64,000 nucleotides of DNA from G963662905 sp963662905. GTDB lineage: Bacteria; Bacteroidota; Bacteroidia; Bacteroidales; WRLA01. Shown piece by piece: positions 54,174-62,504 of the stretch. Under the pieces are notes generated by a model. That model saw only the letters and a program-made list of their open reading frames with translations, was not told the origin of the DNA and did no database searches. The stretch is from NCBI GenBank assembly GCA_963662905.2, contig CAXXFD010000003.1:620001-684000 (forward strand), in the 5' to 3' direction. Position 1 is the stretch's first letter; each line of letters opens with the position of its first letter. A program made the position numbers and the translations under genes.

Positions 54174-55607
54174 TTATTCAATTACAACAAATTTCGAGCT
54201 GATCATTTGCTGCCCTATGCGCAAGGTGCACACATAGTTCCCGCTTTTGATATTCCATTTTTCGGTATTAAAATTCACTTGATGCTTACCTGCCTGTAGT
54301 CGTCTATCGAATAGGGTATGCACATTTTTTCCGGAAGCATCCGTAATCCGAATGATCACATCTGCCGGGGACTCCAGCTCAAATTCAACAGAAAAAGTGT
54401 CTTTTACCGGATTTGGATAGAATCGAAAAGCGCCTTCCGTATTATTTTGTGGTTCAATATTCGTAGGGTTTCCTGCAAAAAGCCAAAGGTAGGCATCTTC
54501 AAATTCCCTGGCCCAAAACCATTCGCTGTGCTGCCCATCGTTTTCCTCAATTGAAATCACCTCATCTTCAGTAAAACCAACCGAAAGCAGCGTATCCTGC
54601 ATTTCGAACATCTGGCGCACGTACTCCTCTCCTTCCTGCGTGCCAACAATCTGATAAATGCGCAAATCTTCCTCTTTTCCGTTCGATTTCACGAATCCGA
54701 AAATTTCGGGATTAATCCAGTAAGCCGGAGAAAAGGCTCCGATTTTTCCAAACACATCCTGATATTTTATACCGGCATACAGCGAAATGAGCCCGCCCAG
54801 CGAACTGCCCATAATTCCGGTATTTTCAGGATCCTTCAGTGTGCGGTAATTTTGATTGATGTAAGGCATCAATGTTTCCACAATAAAATCGATATATAGT
54901 CCGCCCTCACCTCCTCCGTAGGTCGGATGCGCCCAGGGCGTATATTCATCTATTCTCAGGTTTTGGCCATTATCCACAGCCACCACGATTATTCCTTTAT
55001 CGCCCTGATCATGCAATGCGTTTAAAGTTTCGTCCACTTCCCATTCACCCGCATAGGAAGTGCCGGCATCAAAAACATTCTGGCCGTCATGCATATACAA
55101 AACAGGATAATCCTGCTTGTTTTCTTCATAATCCGGCGGCAGATAGATCCAAACCCTGCGATAACGGTCCAGCTGCGGCATATAGAAATTATCGGAGATG
55201 ATATGGACATTCTCAGCGGCCGTACTTTGCCCGCCACCATTTCCGTTCAGGTCTTCCCAACCCAGAATTTGTTGATAAAGCGTATCGCCATCAAGCGGCG
55301 AATAAAAACGGTTGGGCACAAAATTCCCATCGGCATCCGATTCCACTTTCGACCAATCGCCACGGGTAAATTTAAAATTGATATCACCAATATCTGACGG
55401 AAGACTAATGATAAACGTGCTGTTTTCCGGATTTTTGGCAAGCATATAATCTGCATTTCCCGGTTCCCAGCCCTGAAAATCGCCAGCGATAAAAATATCA
55501 TCCTCCACTGGGGTGTTTTCGGGAACAGCATCAATGATGATGGTGAATTGGGCTGAGACAAAATATGCCAACAGCAAAAAAGCCGCTAAGGAAATACTTT
55601 TTTTCAT
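54174..55607 (-). CDS. T9SS-sorted esterase (Fes/esterase D fold) with N-terminal starch-binding-like domain
   Basis: From ATG at 55607 the protein is 477 residues with signal peptide 'MKKSISLAAFLLLAYFVSAQ'; an ATG 28 codons upstream gives no plausible signal. A CBM20/48-like domain covers about 20-115 ('FIAGDFQGWEPGNA', 'INFKFTRGDW'). An alpha/beta-hydrolase of the putative esterase family covers about 130-380, with nucleophile Ser in 'IMGSSLGGLIS' near 269 and His in 'NDGQHSEWFW' near 359. The type A sorting domain follows ('FRFYPNPVKDTFSVEF', ending 'SSKFVVIE'). The likely role is surface or secreted deacylation of carbohydrate esters or siderophore-like esters. Confidence 0.88.
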   Translation of the reverse strand: MKKSISLAAFLLLAYFVSAQFTIIIDAVPENTPVEDDIFIAGDFQGWEPGNADYMLAKNPENSTFIISLPSDIGDINFKFTRGDWSKVESDADGNFVPNRFYSPLDGDTLYQQILGWEDLNGNGGGQSTAAENVHIISDNFYMPQLDRYRRVWIYLPPDYEENKQDYPVLYMHDGQNVFDAGTSYAGEWEVDETLNALHDQGDKGIIVVAVDNGQNLRIDEYTPWAHPTYGGGEGGLYIDFIVETLMPYINQNYRTLKDPENTGIMGSSLGGLISLYAGIKYQDVFGKIGAFSPAYWINPEIFGFVKSNGKEEDLRIYQIVGTQEGEEYVRQMFEMQDTLLSVGFTEDEVISIEENDGQHSEWFWAREFEDAYLWLFAGNPTNIEPQNNTEGAFRFYPNPVKDTFSVEFELESPADVIIRITDASGKNVHTLFDRRLQAGKHQVNFNTEKWNIKSGNYVCTLRIGQQMISSKFVVIE

Positions 55608-55692
55608 AATAAAAACATGATTGGATTCTGCAGATAAATATACGAAGAATTTCAGATATAATATCCTACCAGGAAATTTGTCGGCAATCACA

Positions 55693-56235
55693 TTAAAACA
55701 ATTCCTCCTGGCTTTTGCCTAGCATCGGCTTATTCAGTTTTCGGATAGATTTCAAAAGCTTCGTGCGTGTACCTGCCTGTATATAAGTCGGAATCAACTT
55801 TTCCAGATCAATACCGAACACCCTGTGAATTATTACAAGGTCTTTCATCGAAAACTGCGAAACACCATTCATCAATTCACTCATATAGGTCTTTGGGTGC
55901 CCCAAAAGCTGCCCCAATTCCTGCTGGTTCATTTCAAACAGCTTCAGCTTAGTTCGAATTAATTCCTTTCTCCTCTTTATGAATTTTTCTTCCTCAAGTA
56001 CCAATTGTTCGGCTTTGTCTGATTCTGCTAAAAGTTCGTCAGAAATATTCGTAAAATCAGACCAGTTTTGATCTTCATAGGCTTTGATCATCGCCCTGAT
56101 TTCTTTACGGATATCTTTGTATTCGGGTCTTTCTTCTTCTAAAAGACCTAACTTCCTTTCCCAAACAGAAGCTTTTTGCAGTTCATATTCATTGGTGATC
56201 TGCTTCAGTTTTTTTATATCTTCCAATTCATCCAT
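55693..56235 (-). CDS. higA: HigA-type HTH antitoxin with extended N-terminal helical region
   Basis: In this 180-residue protein the first 100 residues are charged and helical ('IKKLKQITNEYELQKASVWE' at about 7-26, 'EEEKFIKRRKELIRTKLKLF' later). The HTH follows at about 105-155, with 'MNQQELGQLLGHPKTYMSEL' near 119 and 'FSMKDLVIIHRVFGIDLEKL' (residues about 147-166). It lies 6 bases after the higB stop, so the toxin-first order of HigBA holds. It probably neutralises HigB and represses the operon. Confidence 0.86.
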   Translation of the reverse strand: MDELEDIKKLKQITNEYELQKASVWERKLGLLEEERPEYKDIRKEIRAMIKAYEDQNWSDFTNISDELLAESDKAEQLVLEEEKFIKRRKELIRTKLKLFEMNQQELGQLLGHPKTYMSELMNGVSQFSMKDLVIIHRVFGIDLEKLIPTYIQAGTRTKLLKSIRKLNKPMLGKSQEELF

Positions 56236-56241
56236 TTTTCA

Positions 56242-56586
56242 CTATTTGATCCAGTTATTATTCCGCAACCACTTCTTAATCGTATTCCGGTTGTTCTTAA
56301 AAATCAATTCATAATCATCATGACTGCCTGCCCACACAATTGTTGCCTCACCTTCCCCGTCAAATTCAATAAGAATTAGAGTTCGGTGAATGTAAATATC
56401 AAAGAAGTAAAATCTCCCTACATAAACACAGTCTGCATCCGGCCGATCACTTAGCAGGTCAGCAGGAGCATTCCAATGATTCATTTCTATATCCAGAACT
56501 AGTTTTTGAATGGCTAGAATCAATTTTTGATTGCCCCTGTTTTTTCTGATTACTTTGGCCAATATGAACTTATTGATTAAGCGCAT
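56242..56586 (-). CDS. higB: HigB-family mRNA interferase toxin
   Basis: From ATG at 56586 the protein is 114 residues. An in-frame ATG at 56619 lies upstream of the promoter box and is unlikely. Features of the HigB_toxin family include 'ALQKLVL'-like 'AIQKLVLDIEMNHWNAPADL' (residues about 25-44), 'RFYFFDIYIHRTLILIEFDG' (about 58-77) and the C-terminal 'FKNNRNTIKKWLRNNNWIK'. It is expected to cut mRNA on the ribosome. The -7 box ends 4 bases before the ATG. Confidence 0.87.
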   Translation of the reverse strand: MRLINKFILAKVIRKNRGNQKLILAIQKLVLDIEMNHWNAPADLLSDRPDADCVYVGRFYFFDIYIHRTLILIEFDGEGEATIVWAGSHDDYELIFKNNRNTIKKWLRNNNWIK

Positions 56587-56590
56587 GTCG

Positions 56591-56598
56591 CAAAGATA
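56591..56598 (-). promoter_or_regulatory. -7 box (TATCTTTG) directly before higB
   Basis: TATCTTTGC on the minus strand ends 4 bases before the ATG at 56586, the same geometry as at mntA, implying a leaderless mRNA. Confidence 0.55.
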
Positions 56599-56713
56599 TG
56601 TAAAGTTCAGGAATAACAAGAACTATATTCGATAAAAACTGTTCAAGCCAACACAAACATTGAATAAAAAATAACTCTACAGTCGGCCTTAATGTTGAGA
56701 TTTCAAAAAAGCA

Positions 56714-57691
56714 TTACAATTTTTCCTCCAATCGCCCCAGCAAACTTCCAATATCTGCTAATGTTTCACTCTTACCGGAACGCTTCAGCAAATAGCCTTC
56801 GTTTGCTATTTCGATTTGCCATTCAGCAGCATTATAATGATAAAAGCCTTTACGCTGCAGCGCTTTGAAGAGCCAGTATTTTTGCAGGCTTTCCTCCGCT
56901 TTGAGGCAAACGGCTTTTTTTCTTTGCGGCTGGATGCGGAAACTACCGCTTTGTGGGTCAAAATCGACCTGTTTATTATCAAAAAAACGCGCCATGCTAC
57001 CCGATAGCACCAGGTCTTCGGGAGTTCCGGCTTCAAAACTTTTGTCTTTTCCCAGCAGCCACAATTGGTCCGCAGATTCGATAGCAGGCTCCACATCATG
57101 TGTGCTCATCAAAATGCTTTTGTTTTGCTCACTGCTTATTTCGCGCAAAAGCAGCATCAATTCCAGTTTTGAGGGATAATCAAGAAAAGCGGCGGGTTCA
57201 TCAAGGAAAAGGATTGGGCTTTGCTGTGCCAGGCTTTTGGCAATCATGGCTTTTTGCCGCTCACCATCGCTCAGGCTGTCGATTTTATGATTTAAAAAAG
57301 CATGCACGCCGCATTGCTCGGCAGCTTCTTCTATGATTTTTATATCCTCTTTTCCCAAATTCCCAAGCAGGTTGGTGTATGGATACCTTCCGGTGGCAAT
57401 CAGGTCAAATACGCTCATTTCGGACACCTGGATTTTTTCGGTAAGTACCACACTGATGTATTTGGCCAGAAATTTACGGTTCAGTTTTTTAATTGATTTC
57501 CCATCAAGAAAAACATCGCCATCTAAAGGAGCCTGCAAACCGCTGAGTACGCGCAAGAGTGTTGATTTTCCGGCTCCGTTGGGGCCAAGCATGCATACCA
57601 GTTCACCTTGCGGAAGCGTTAATTCATCAAAATGATGCAAAGCTTTTGCGCCATAGCCAGTGCTGATATTTTTCGCTTGCAAAATGGCCAT
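56714..57691 (-). CDS. FecE/BtuD-type ABC transporter ATPase with C-terminal extension
   Basis: In this 325-residue protein the ABC domain (about 1-235) has Walker A 'GPNGAGKST' near 37, the signature 'DSLSDGERQKAMIA' near 147 and Walker B 'PILFLDEPAAFLD' near 164, with switch His in 'MSTHDVE'. About 85 extra residues ('KKAVCLKAEESLQKYW' onward) extend the C-terminus, as seen in other Bacteroidota cobalamin/iron-chelate importers. The start codon overlaps the permease stop by one base. Confidence 0.93.
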   Translation of the reverse strand: MAILQAKNISTGYGAKALHHFDELTLPQGELVCMLGPNGAGKSTLLRVLSGLQAPLDGDVFLDGKSIKKLNRKFLAKYISVVLTEKIQVSEMSVFDLIATGRYPYTNLLGNLGKEDIKIIEEAAEQCGVHAFLNHKIDSLSDGERQKAMIAKSLAQQSPILFLDEPAAFLDYPSKLELMLLLREISSEQNKSILMSTHDVEPAIESADQLWLLGKDKSFEAGTPEDLVLSGSMARFFDNKQVDFDPQSGSFRIQPQRKKAVCLKAEESLQKYWLFKALQRKGFYHYNAAEWQIEIANEGYLLKRSGKSETLADIGSLLGRLEEKL

Positions 57692-58716
57692 CAGAAATGG
57701 ATATTTTTACGTTTCAACATAAACCAGATGACCAATGGAGCACCAAATAGTGAAGTTACTGCATTGACAGGCAGTGCATACGGAAGTCCGGGCAGGCGTG
57801 CAATCAGGTTACAGGCCAGGGCAATGACTGCACCCAGAAGCATCACCAAAGGCAAAAGCAGCCGATGGTCAGAAGTGCGCAGCATTTGGCGCAGCAGATG
57901 CGGAACAGCCAGTCCAATGAAAGCAATCGGTCCGCAAAGTGCGGTGATGATGGCCGCCAGTCCACCGGAAACCAATATTAAGATAAAGCGCGCCCGAACA
58001 GGGTTCATGCCCAGATTGCGCGCATAATTTTCTCCGAGCATCATCAGGTTGAGGGATTTTACCAAAAAGAGGGATATCAGCAGGAGCCCGGAAACCGAAA
58101 CCAGCAATATGGGCAATTGTGATGGCGTTACCCGCGAAAACGATCCCAGCCCCCAGATGACATAAGCCTGCAAACCTTCACGTGTGGCATAAAACTGCAG
58201 CACGCCAACCAAAGCCGAAACGGCATAGGAAACCATCAAGCCCACAATTAAAAGGCTTAATGGCGGTGTGCGGAAAGAGAGGAGCATCATCAGGAAAAGT
58301 ACGGCAAAAGCGCCCAGCATCGCCGCACTCACACTGATCGCACCGCGTAAAACCAGGCCCATAGCGCCCAAACTTCCCGCGCCCACCAAAAGATACACCA
58401 AAGCCACGCCCAAACTGGCTCCACTGCTGATGCCCAAAACCGATGGCCCGGCCAGCGGATTGCGAAAAAGTGCCTGCATCATCATGCCCGAAACCGCCAA
58501 ACCGGCACCGCTTATAATTGCAGTCAATGCTTCGGGAAGGCGCAACATCCTGAGTACAGCATCATTTTCGCCCGGCTTTCCAAAAAGGAAGGCCAGCACA
58601 TCGCCCAGACTTTGCTGTTCGCGCCCCAACATCAGGTTGAGCACAAATAGCAGCAGCAAAAGCAAAGTCAATGCAATACTCAGGCTCCAGATGCGGTATG
58701 ATGTGGTTTTATTCAA
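57691..58716 (-). CDS. FecCD-family ABC transporter permease
   Basis: This 341-residue protein has about ten membrane helices. The FecCD signatures are 'GAGLAVSGMMMQALFRNPLA' (residues about 70-89), 'PSVLGISSGASLGVAL' near 92, and the coupling region 'CGPIAFIGLAVPHLLRQMLR' (about 264-283). It imports vitamin B12, haem or ferric siderophores with the adjacent ATPase and binding lipoprotein. Confidence 0.95.
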   Translation of the reverse strand: MNKTTSYRIWSLSIALTLLLLLLFVLNLMLGREQQSLGDVLAFLFGKPGENDAVLRMLRLPEALTAIISGAGLAVSGMMMQALFRNPLAGPSVLGISSGASLGVALVYLLVGAGSLGAMGLVLRGAISVSAAMLGAFAVLFLMMLLSFRTPPLSLLIVGLMVSYAVSALVGVLQFYATREGLQAYVIWGLGSFSRVTPSQLPILLVSVSGLLLISLFLVKSLNLMMLGENYARNLGMNPVRARFILILVSGGLAAIITALCGPIAFIGLAVPHLLRQMLRTSDHRLLLPLVMLLGAVIALACNLIARLPGLPYALPVNAVTSLFGAPLVIWFMLKRKNIHF

Positions 58717-58725
58717 ATGTGTGTT

Positions 58726-59820
58726 TTACTTCAAAAGATGAAAGTACTTATTTTTTCTTTCCGGTAAAATTTCAGGATGGAAGATATGCACAAAATCGGC
58801 CAGGATTTCCTGAGGCTGTATGGTGGCACGGCTGAAATAGTTAGCTTTCAAGGTATTGCAATAAATTACTTTTTTGTTTTTCCAGGCTTTAAATTCTGCG
58901 ATGCGTTCATCACGGGCCTTCAGATCATCGTAGCAAATGGCACCGGAAACGAAAATCCGCCAGTAGTCGGTTTTAGCTGCCGCCTGAAATACCGTTTCAA
59001 AATCGACGGGCATACTGGCTGTTGATTTTATTTCGCCAAATGCATAATCCGCAGCGGCATCACGATAGAATTCAGCCATATAACTTTCATTTCCCGACAC
59101 ATACCAAATGCCGCCATAAGGATCCCCATCAAAAACCGAGGGCTTATGATTTATACTTTTCAGGCTGTTTTCCAGATCATGATATTGCTTGGCAATTTGA
59201 TCAAAGATACTATCCGCTTTGGGCATTTCATCCAGCAGAAGAGCTAAAAATTTAATCCATTCCGCACGTCCCAAAGGGTCATTTTCCATAAAATCATTAA
59301 AAGGCAAGGACTTGATTCCAAGGCTTTCCAGCTTATTGATCTGATCTTGTGGAATAAAACTGGCCAGCAGATATTGTGGCTGCAGCTTCAGCAGGTTTTC
59401 ATAATCCAATTGCCCGGAAGAGCTGATTTGTGCCAACTGCTTTTGTGCTTTGATTCGTGGATCAGTCAGGTAGGATGTATCTGCCAGGCCACAAATCACG
59501 CCGGCATTTTCCAATGCCCATGCAAATGAGAAAGCAGTAACCGAAGTAGCAGCAAGTTTATTTAGTGGCGTGCGGATGATCTTGTTAAAAGGCGTACCGG
59601 CGGGCAATGCGATATCTGCTCCGGCTACAAAATAGCGGTCGCTAATGCTACTGTCGGTGATATATTCCAATATTTTATAATTGCCCTGATCGATTATTCG
59701 GAAAGATTGTGCGTACTGGCACAGGTTTTCGCCTTGGCTGATTTTCTTATTTTCCTGAACCGTTGATTTGCAGCCATTAAGCAAAACAAATATCAAAAAA
59801 AAACCTGATAATTTATTCAT
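58726..59820 (-). CDS. ABC transporter substrate-binding lipoprotein (TroA/BtuF-like fold)
   Basis: From ATG at 59820 the protein is 364 residues with a lipoprotein signal 'MNKLSGFFLIFVLLNGC'. An ATG 7 codons earlier is possible. Helical-backbone metal/chelate receptor features include 'LNKLAATSVTAFSFAWALEN' (about residues 86-105), 'LLKLQPQYLLASFIPQDQIN' and 'NDPLGRAEWIKFLALLL'. It captures iron chelate, haem or cobalamin for the FecCD permease. The start lies within the last codons of the GroES-like gene (8-base overlap), so translation is coupled. Confidence 0.9.
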   Translation of the reverse strand: MNKLSGFFLIFVLLNGCKSTVQENKKISQGENLCQYAQSFRIIDQGNYKILEYITDSSISDRYFVAGADIALPAGTPFNKIIRTPLNKLAATSVTAFSFAWALENAGVICGLADTSYLTDPRIKAQKQLAQISSSGQLDYENLLKLQPQYLLASFIPQDQINKLESLGIKSLPFNDFMENDPLGRAEWIKFLALLLDEMPKADSIFDQIAKQYHDLENSLKSINHKPSVFDGDPYGGIWYVSGNESYMAEFYRDAAADYAFGEIKSTASMPVDFETVFQAAAKTDYWRIFVSGAICYDDLKARDERIAEFKAWKNKKVIYCNTLKANYFSRATIQPQEILADFVHIFHPEILPERKNKYFHLLK

Positions 59821-60184
59821 ACAAATCTTCATCACGTTCAAGTACTAAAATGGAGTGTTGCGGCACAATAAAATATTTCTCGCCATCGAGGTGAAATTCG
59901 ATTGCTCCTTTTTGCATAAATATGGCAAGGTCACCTTCTTTTGCCTGAAGCGGGATATACCGAATACTTTCGTCTTTTGCTTTCCAGGGTTCATCTTCCT
60001 CAGCGGGCATCGGGAGGGGAAACCCAGGGCCACATTTCACCACATAGCCGTATTGCACTTCTTCCTTTTCCTTATAGCCCGGTGGGAGATAAAGCCCGCT
60101 TTTGGTTTTATTGTTCTGCGTTTTGGGCTTGATCAGAACGCGGTCGCCAACAACGATCAGTTTATCGAGTTTGTTATTTTTCAT
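59813..60184 (-). CDS. GroES-like co-chaperone family protein, atypical
   Basis: This 123-residue protein has 'VGDRVLIKPK' near 11-20 and a mobile-loop-like 'TKSGLYLPPGYKEKEEVQYG' (residues about 28-47), then 'VVKCGPG'. A long insertion 'FPLPMPAEEDEPWKAKDESI' follows, and the typical end 'EKYFIVPQHSILVLERDE'. The core is the GroES beta-barrel, but it is longer than the usual 95 residues and unlinked to groEL. It heads the ABC importer operon, overlapping the binding-protein gene. Role unclear; a real GroEL partner is not assured. Confidence 0.85.
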   Translation of the reverse strand: MKNNKLDKLIVVGDRVLIKPKTQNNKTKSGLYLPPGYKEKEEVQYGYVVKCGPGFPLPMPAEEDEPWKAKDESIRYIPLQAKEGDLAIFMQKGAIEFHLDGEKYFIVPQHSILVLERDEDLYE

Positions 60185-60204
60185 GCTTTAAACATATTGA
60201 GCTG

Positions 60205-60212
60205 CAAAATTA
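60205..60212 (-). promoter_or_regulatory. -7 box (TAATTTTG) for the GroES-like/ABC importer operon
   Basis: TAATTTTGC on the minus strand lies 20 bases before the ATG at 60184. Confidence 0.5.
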
Positions 60213-60318
60213 AAATTAATGACGGGATACATGGAAAACCAATCGGTAATAAAATATGAAACCGAAAAAAAATCACTATCAGAATCAATCTTTACCAAAG
60301 ATTCTATCCAAAATCTTG

Positions 60319-60326
60319 TATCTTTG
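60319..60326 (+). promoter_or_regulatory. -7 box (TATCTTTG) for the TPR histidine kinase gene
   Basis: TATCTTTG lies 25 bases before the ATG at 60352. Confidence 0.55.
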
Positions 60327-60351
60327 AAATCAATTTTTAGGTAAAAGCTGT

Positions 60352-62484
60352 ATGAAAAATAAGGAGTTACCAGCGAAAAAGCTGGCAGTTACTGTATTTG
60401 TATTTATACTTTTCACAGGTTCGGTACTGGGAATATCAAAGCAGGAACCGGCAGACAGCGCCCGCATCCTGAATGAAAAAGCCTGGGAGATTAAATACCA
60501 GCAGCCTGAGAAATGTCTCGAACTGGCAACAGAAGCAATGAAACTGGCCAAAAAATCGGAGGACTTGGTTCAGGAAGCTTTTGCTTTGCGCAATTTAAGC
60601 GCATATTATTTGTTGATCAGCCAGTATGATGAAGCTGAAAAATACGCCCATCAAGCAATCGAAGCGGCCCGGAAATCAGAAAACCTATATGAAGAAGCCA
60701 AAAGCAAAAACCTCCTGGGAATAGCCTATCGGTTTACAGGCAGGCACAGCAAATCCGTTGATTACACAAAACAATCGCTTGAGCTTTTCAAAACGCTAAA
60801 AGACACCACTGAAATTCTGGGCATCCTGAACAATTTGGCACTCTCTTACAGCCGGATTGATGATCATGAGAAAGCTGTTGATATACATTTTGAGGTTTTT
60901 GAATTGGAAAAACTCAGAGGCAATGAAATGGGGATTGCTCGCTCTGCAAACAATCTGGGACACACCTATAATTTTGAACTAAACAAACCGGAAGAAGGCC
61001 TAAAATACGCACTCATTGGGCTCAAATACAGCAAATTAATCAACAATCCAAATTACATGGCATCTGCATTTTTCATTGCCTCGCAAAGCCACAGGAGGCT
61101 CATGCAGTATGATTCATGCCTGTATTATCTGAACAAGGCTGAAGCACTAAACAGAAAAACAGGCAACAAACACTGGGAAGCTAACGTAATGAAAGAAAAA
61201 GCACTGATATTCTCCTTTGATTCAATAAAAAACACGGACAGCAGTTTATTCTACAACCGTGAGGCCTTTAAACTTTTCAGCGAGATCGGGAATGCAGATT
61301 ATGCAGTAATCAGCATGTTGGATATGGCCGACAACCTATTTGAACTCAATCAAATTGACAGCACAATGGCCATGATAGAAAAGGCGAAATTGCTTAAGGA
61401 CAGCCTTGATATAGAAGACCAGCTTAAAATCAGTATGCTGATGTCGAAAATATATGAAAACAACAGTCAATGGAAGGAAGCGCAACTTGAAACCAAAAAA
61501 CAAATTACCCTTAGTGAACTCCTACGCGATCAGGAAAAAAGCGAAATGATAGAGTCATTAAAGATCAAATATGATATTCGTAGTAAAGACATTGAAAACC
61601 AAGCACTCAGAAGGGAAAACAGCATAAACGACAAATTACTGCGCAAACATTTCTGGTTAAGCCTGAGCCTTGCGTTACTTGCCGGCCTAATGGTTGTTTT
61701 GGTAGCGCTGCTCCTTAAAAAACGCAAAGCAGACAAAATCATGAACCAAAAACTGGCTGAGCTCAACGCCAAACTCCTGCAAAAATCGGAAGAACTCAGC
61801 CGGTCGAATGCCTCCAAGGACAAACTGTTCAGCATTATTGCCCATGACCTGAGAAGCCCGTTTCAGAATTTATTGGGTTTAAGCGAAATACTCCATGAAG
61901 AGATGGAAGGCGACCCGCGCCGGGAATACACTGCTTTAATAAACAATTCAGCCCAAAAAGCCTTCCATTTGCTGGACGACCTCTTGATATGGGGTCGAAA
62001 CCAGATCGAATCGCAAAATGCCAGCATCAGCGAAATTGATCTGGAGCCTTTGCTTTCGGAGGTAATTTTGGAGCAGGAACCCCAATGGCGCAATAAAATG
62101 CTGGAAATCAAAACCGGGCTCATGAGTCAAATGCGTTGCCCGGCAGATGCCAATATCATTAAAACAGTGGTGCGCAACATCATCAACAACGCGATAAAAT
62201 TCAGTCCGAAAGGAGGTGAAATACTCATTGAAGCCGAAAAATCGGACAGTTACTGCTCATTAAATATAATTGATTTTGGGATTGGAATGACGGAAGAGCA
62301 GCTCAATAAACTGCGCAAAAAAGAAGCACTGATAAGCACAGAAGGCACCGAGAAAGAGATGGGAAACGGCCTTGGGCTTTCGCTCTGCTTTGACTTGATA
62401 GAAAAAATCAATGGCGAAATCCGCATTGAAAGCAAAAAAGGCAAAGGGAGCACTTTTAGTGTTGTCATCCCCTTGCCTTCTTAA
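60352..62484 (+). CDS. TPR-repeat sensor histidine kinase
   Basis: This 710-residue protein has a signal or membrane anchor at 1-25. About eight TPRs (40-400) are followed by a coiled linker and one membrane helix near 432-456 ('HFWLSLSLALLAGLMVVLVA'), then a coiled coil. The kinase core has H-box 'IIAHDLRSPFQNLLGLSEIL' (His near 499), N-box 'VVRNIINNAIKFSPKGGEIL' (near 604), G1 'DFGIGM' and G2 'GNGLGLSL'. It lacks a receiver or DNA-binding domain and no response regulator is adjacent, so it is an orphan kinase. The periplasmic TPRs would sense a protein or peptide. Confidence 0.94.
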   Translation: MKNKELPAKKLAVTVFVFILFTGSVLGISKQEPADSARILNEKAWEIKYQQPEKCLELATEAMKLAKKSEDLVQEAFALRNLSAYYLLISQYDEAEKYAHQAIEAARKSENLYEEAKSKNLLGIAYRFTGRHSKSVDYTKQSLELFKTLKDTTEILGILNNLALSYSRIDDHEKAVDIHFEVFELEKLRGNEMGIARSANNLGHTYNFELNKPEEGLKYALIGLKYSKLINNPNYMASAFFIASQSHRRLMQYDSCLYYLNKAEALNRKTGNKHWEANVMKEKALIFSFDSIKNTDSSLFYNREAFKLFSEIGNADYAVISMLDMADNLFELNQIDSTMAMIEKAKLLKDSLDIEDQLKISMLMSKIYENNSQWKEAQLETKKQITLSELLRDQEKSEMIESLKIKYDIRSKDIENQALRRENSINDKLLRKHFWLSLSLALLAGLMVVLVALLLKKRKADKIMNQKLAELNAKLLQKSEELSRSNASKDKLFSIIAHDLRSPFQNLLGLSEILHEEMEGDPRREYTALINNSAQKAFHLLDDLLIWGRNQIESQNASISEIDLEPLLSEVILEQEPQWRNKMLEIKTGLMSQMRCPADANIIKTVVRNIINNAIKFSPKGGEILIEAEKSDSYCSLNIIDFGIGMTEEQLNKLRKKEALISTEGTEKEMGNGLGLSLCFDLIEKINGEIRIESKKGKGSTFSVVIPLPS

Positions 62485-62504
62485 AATGTATCAAATACTT
62501 TTCC

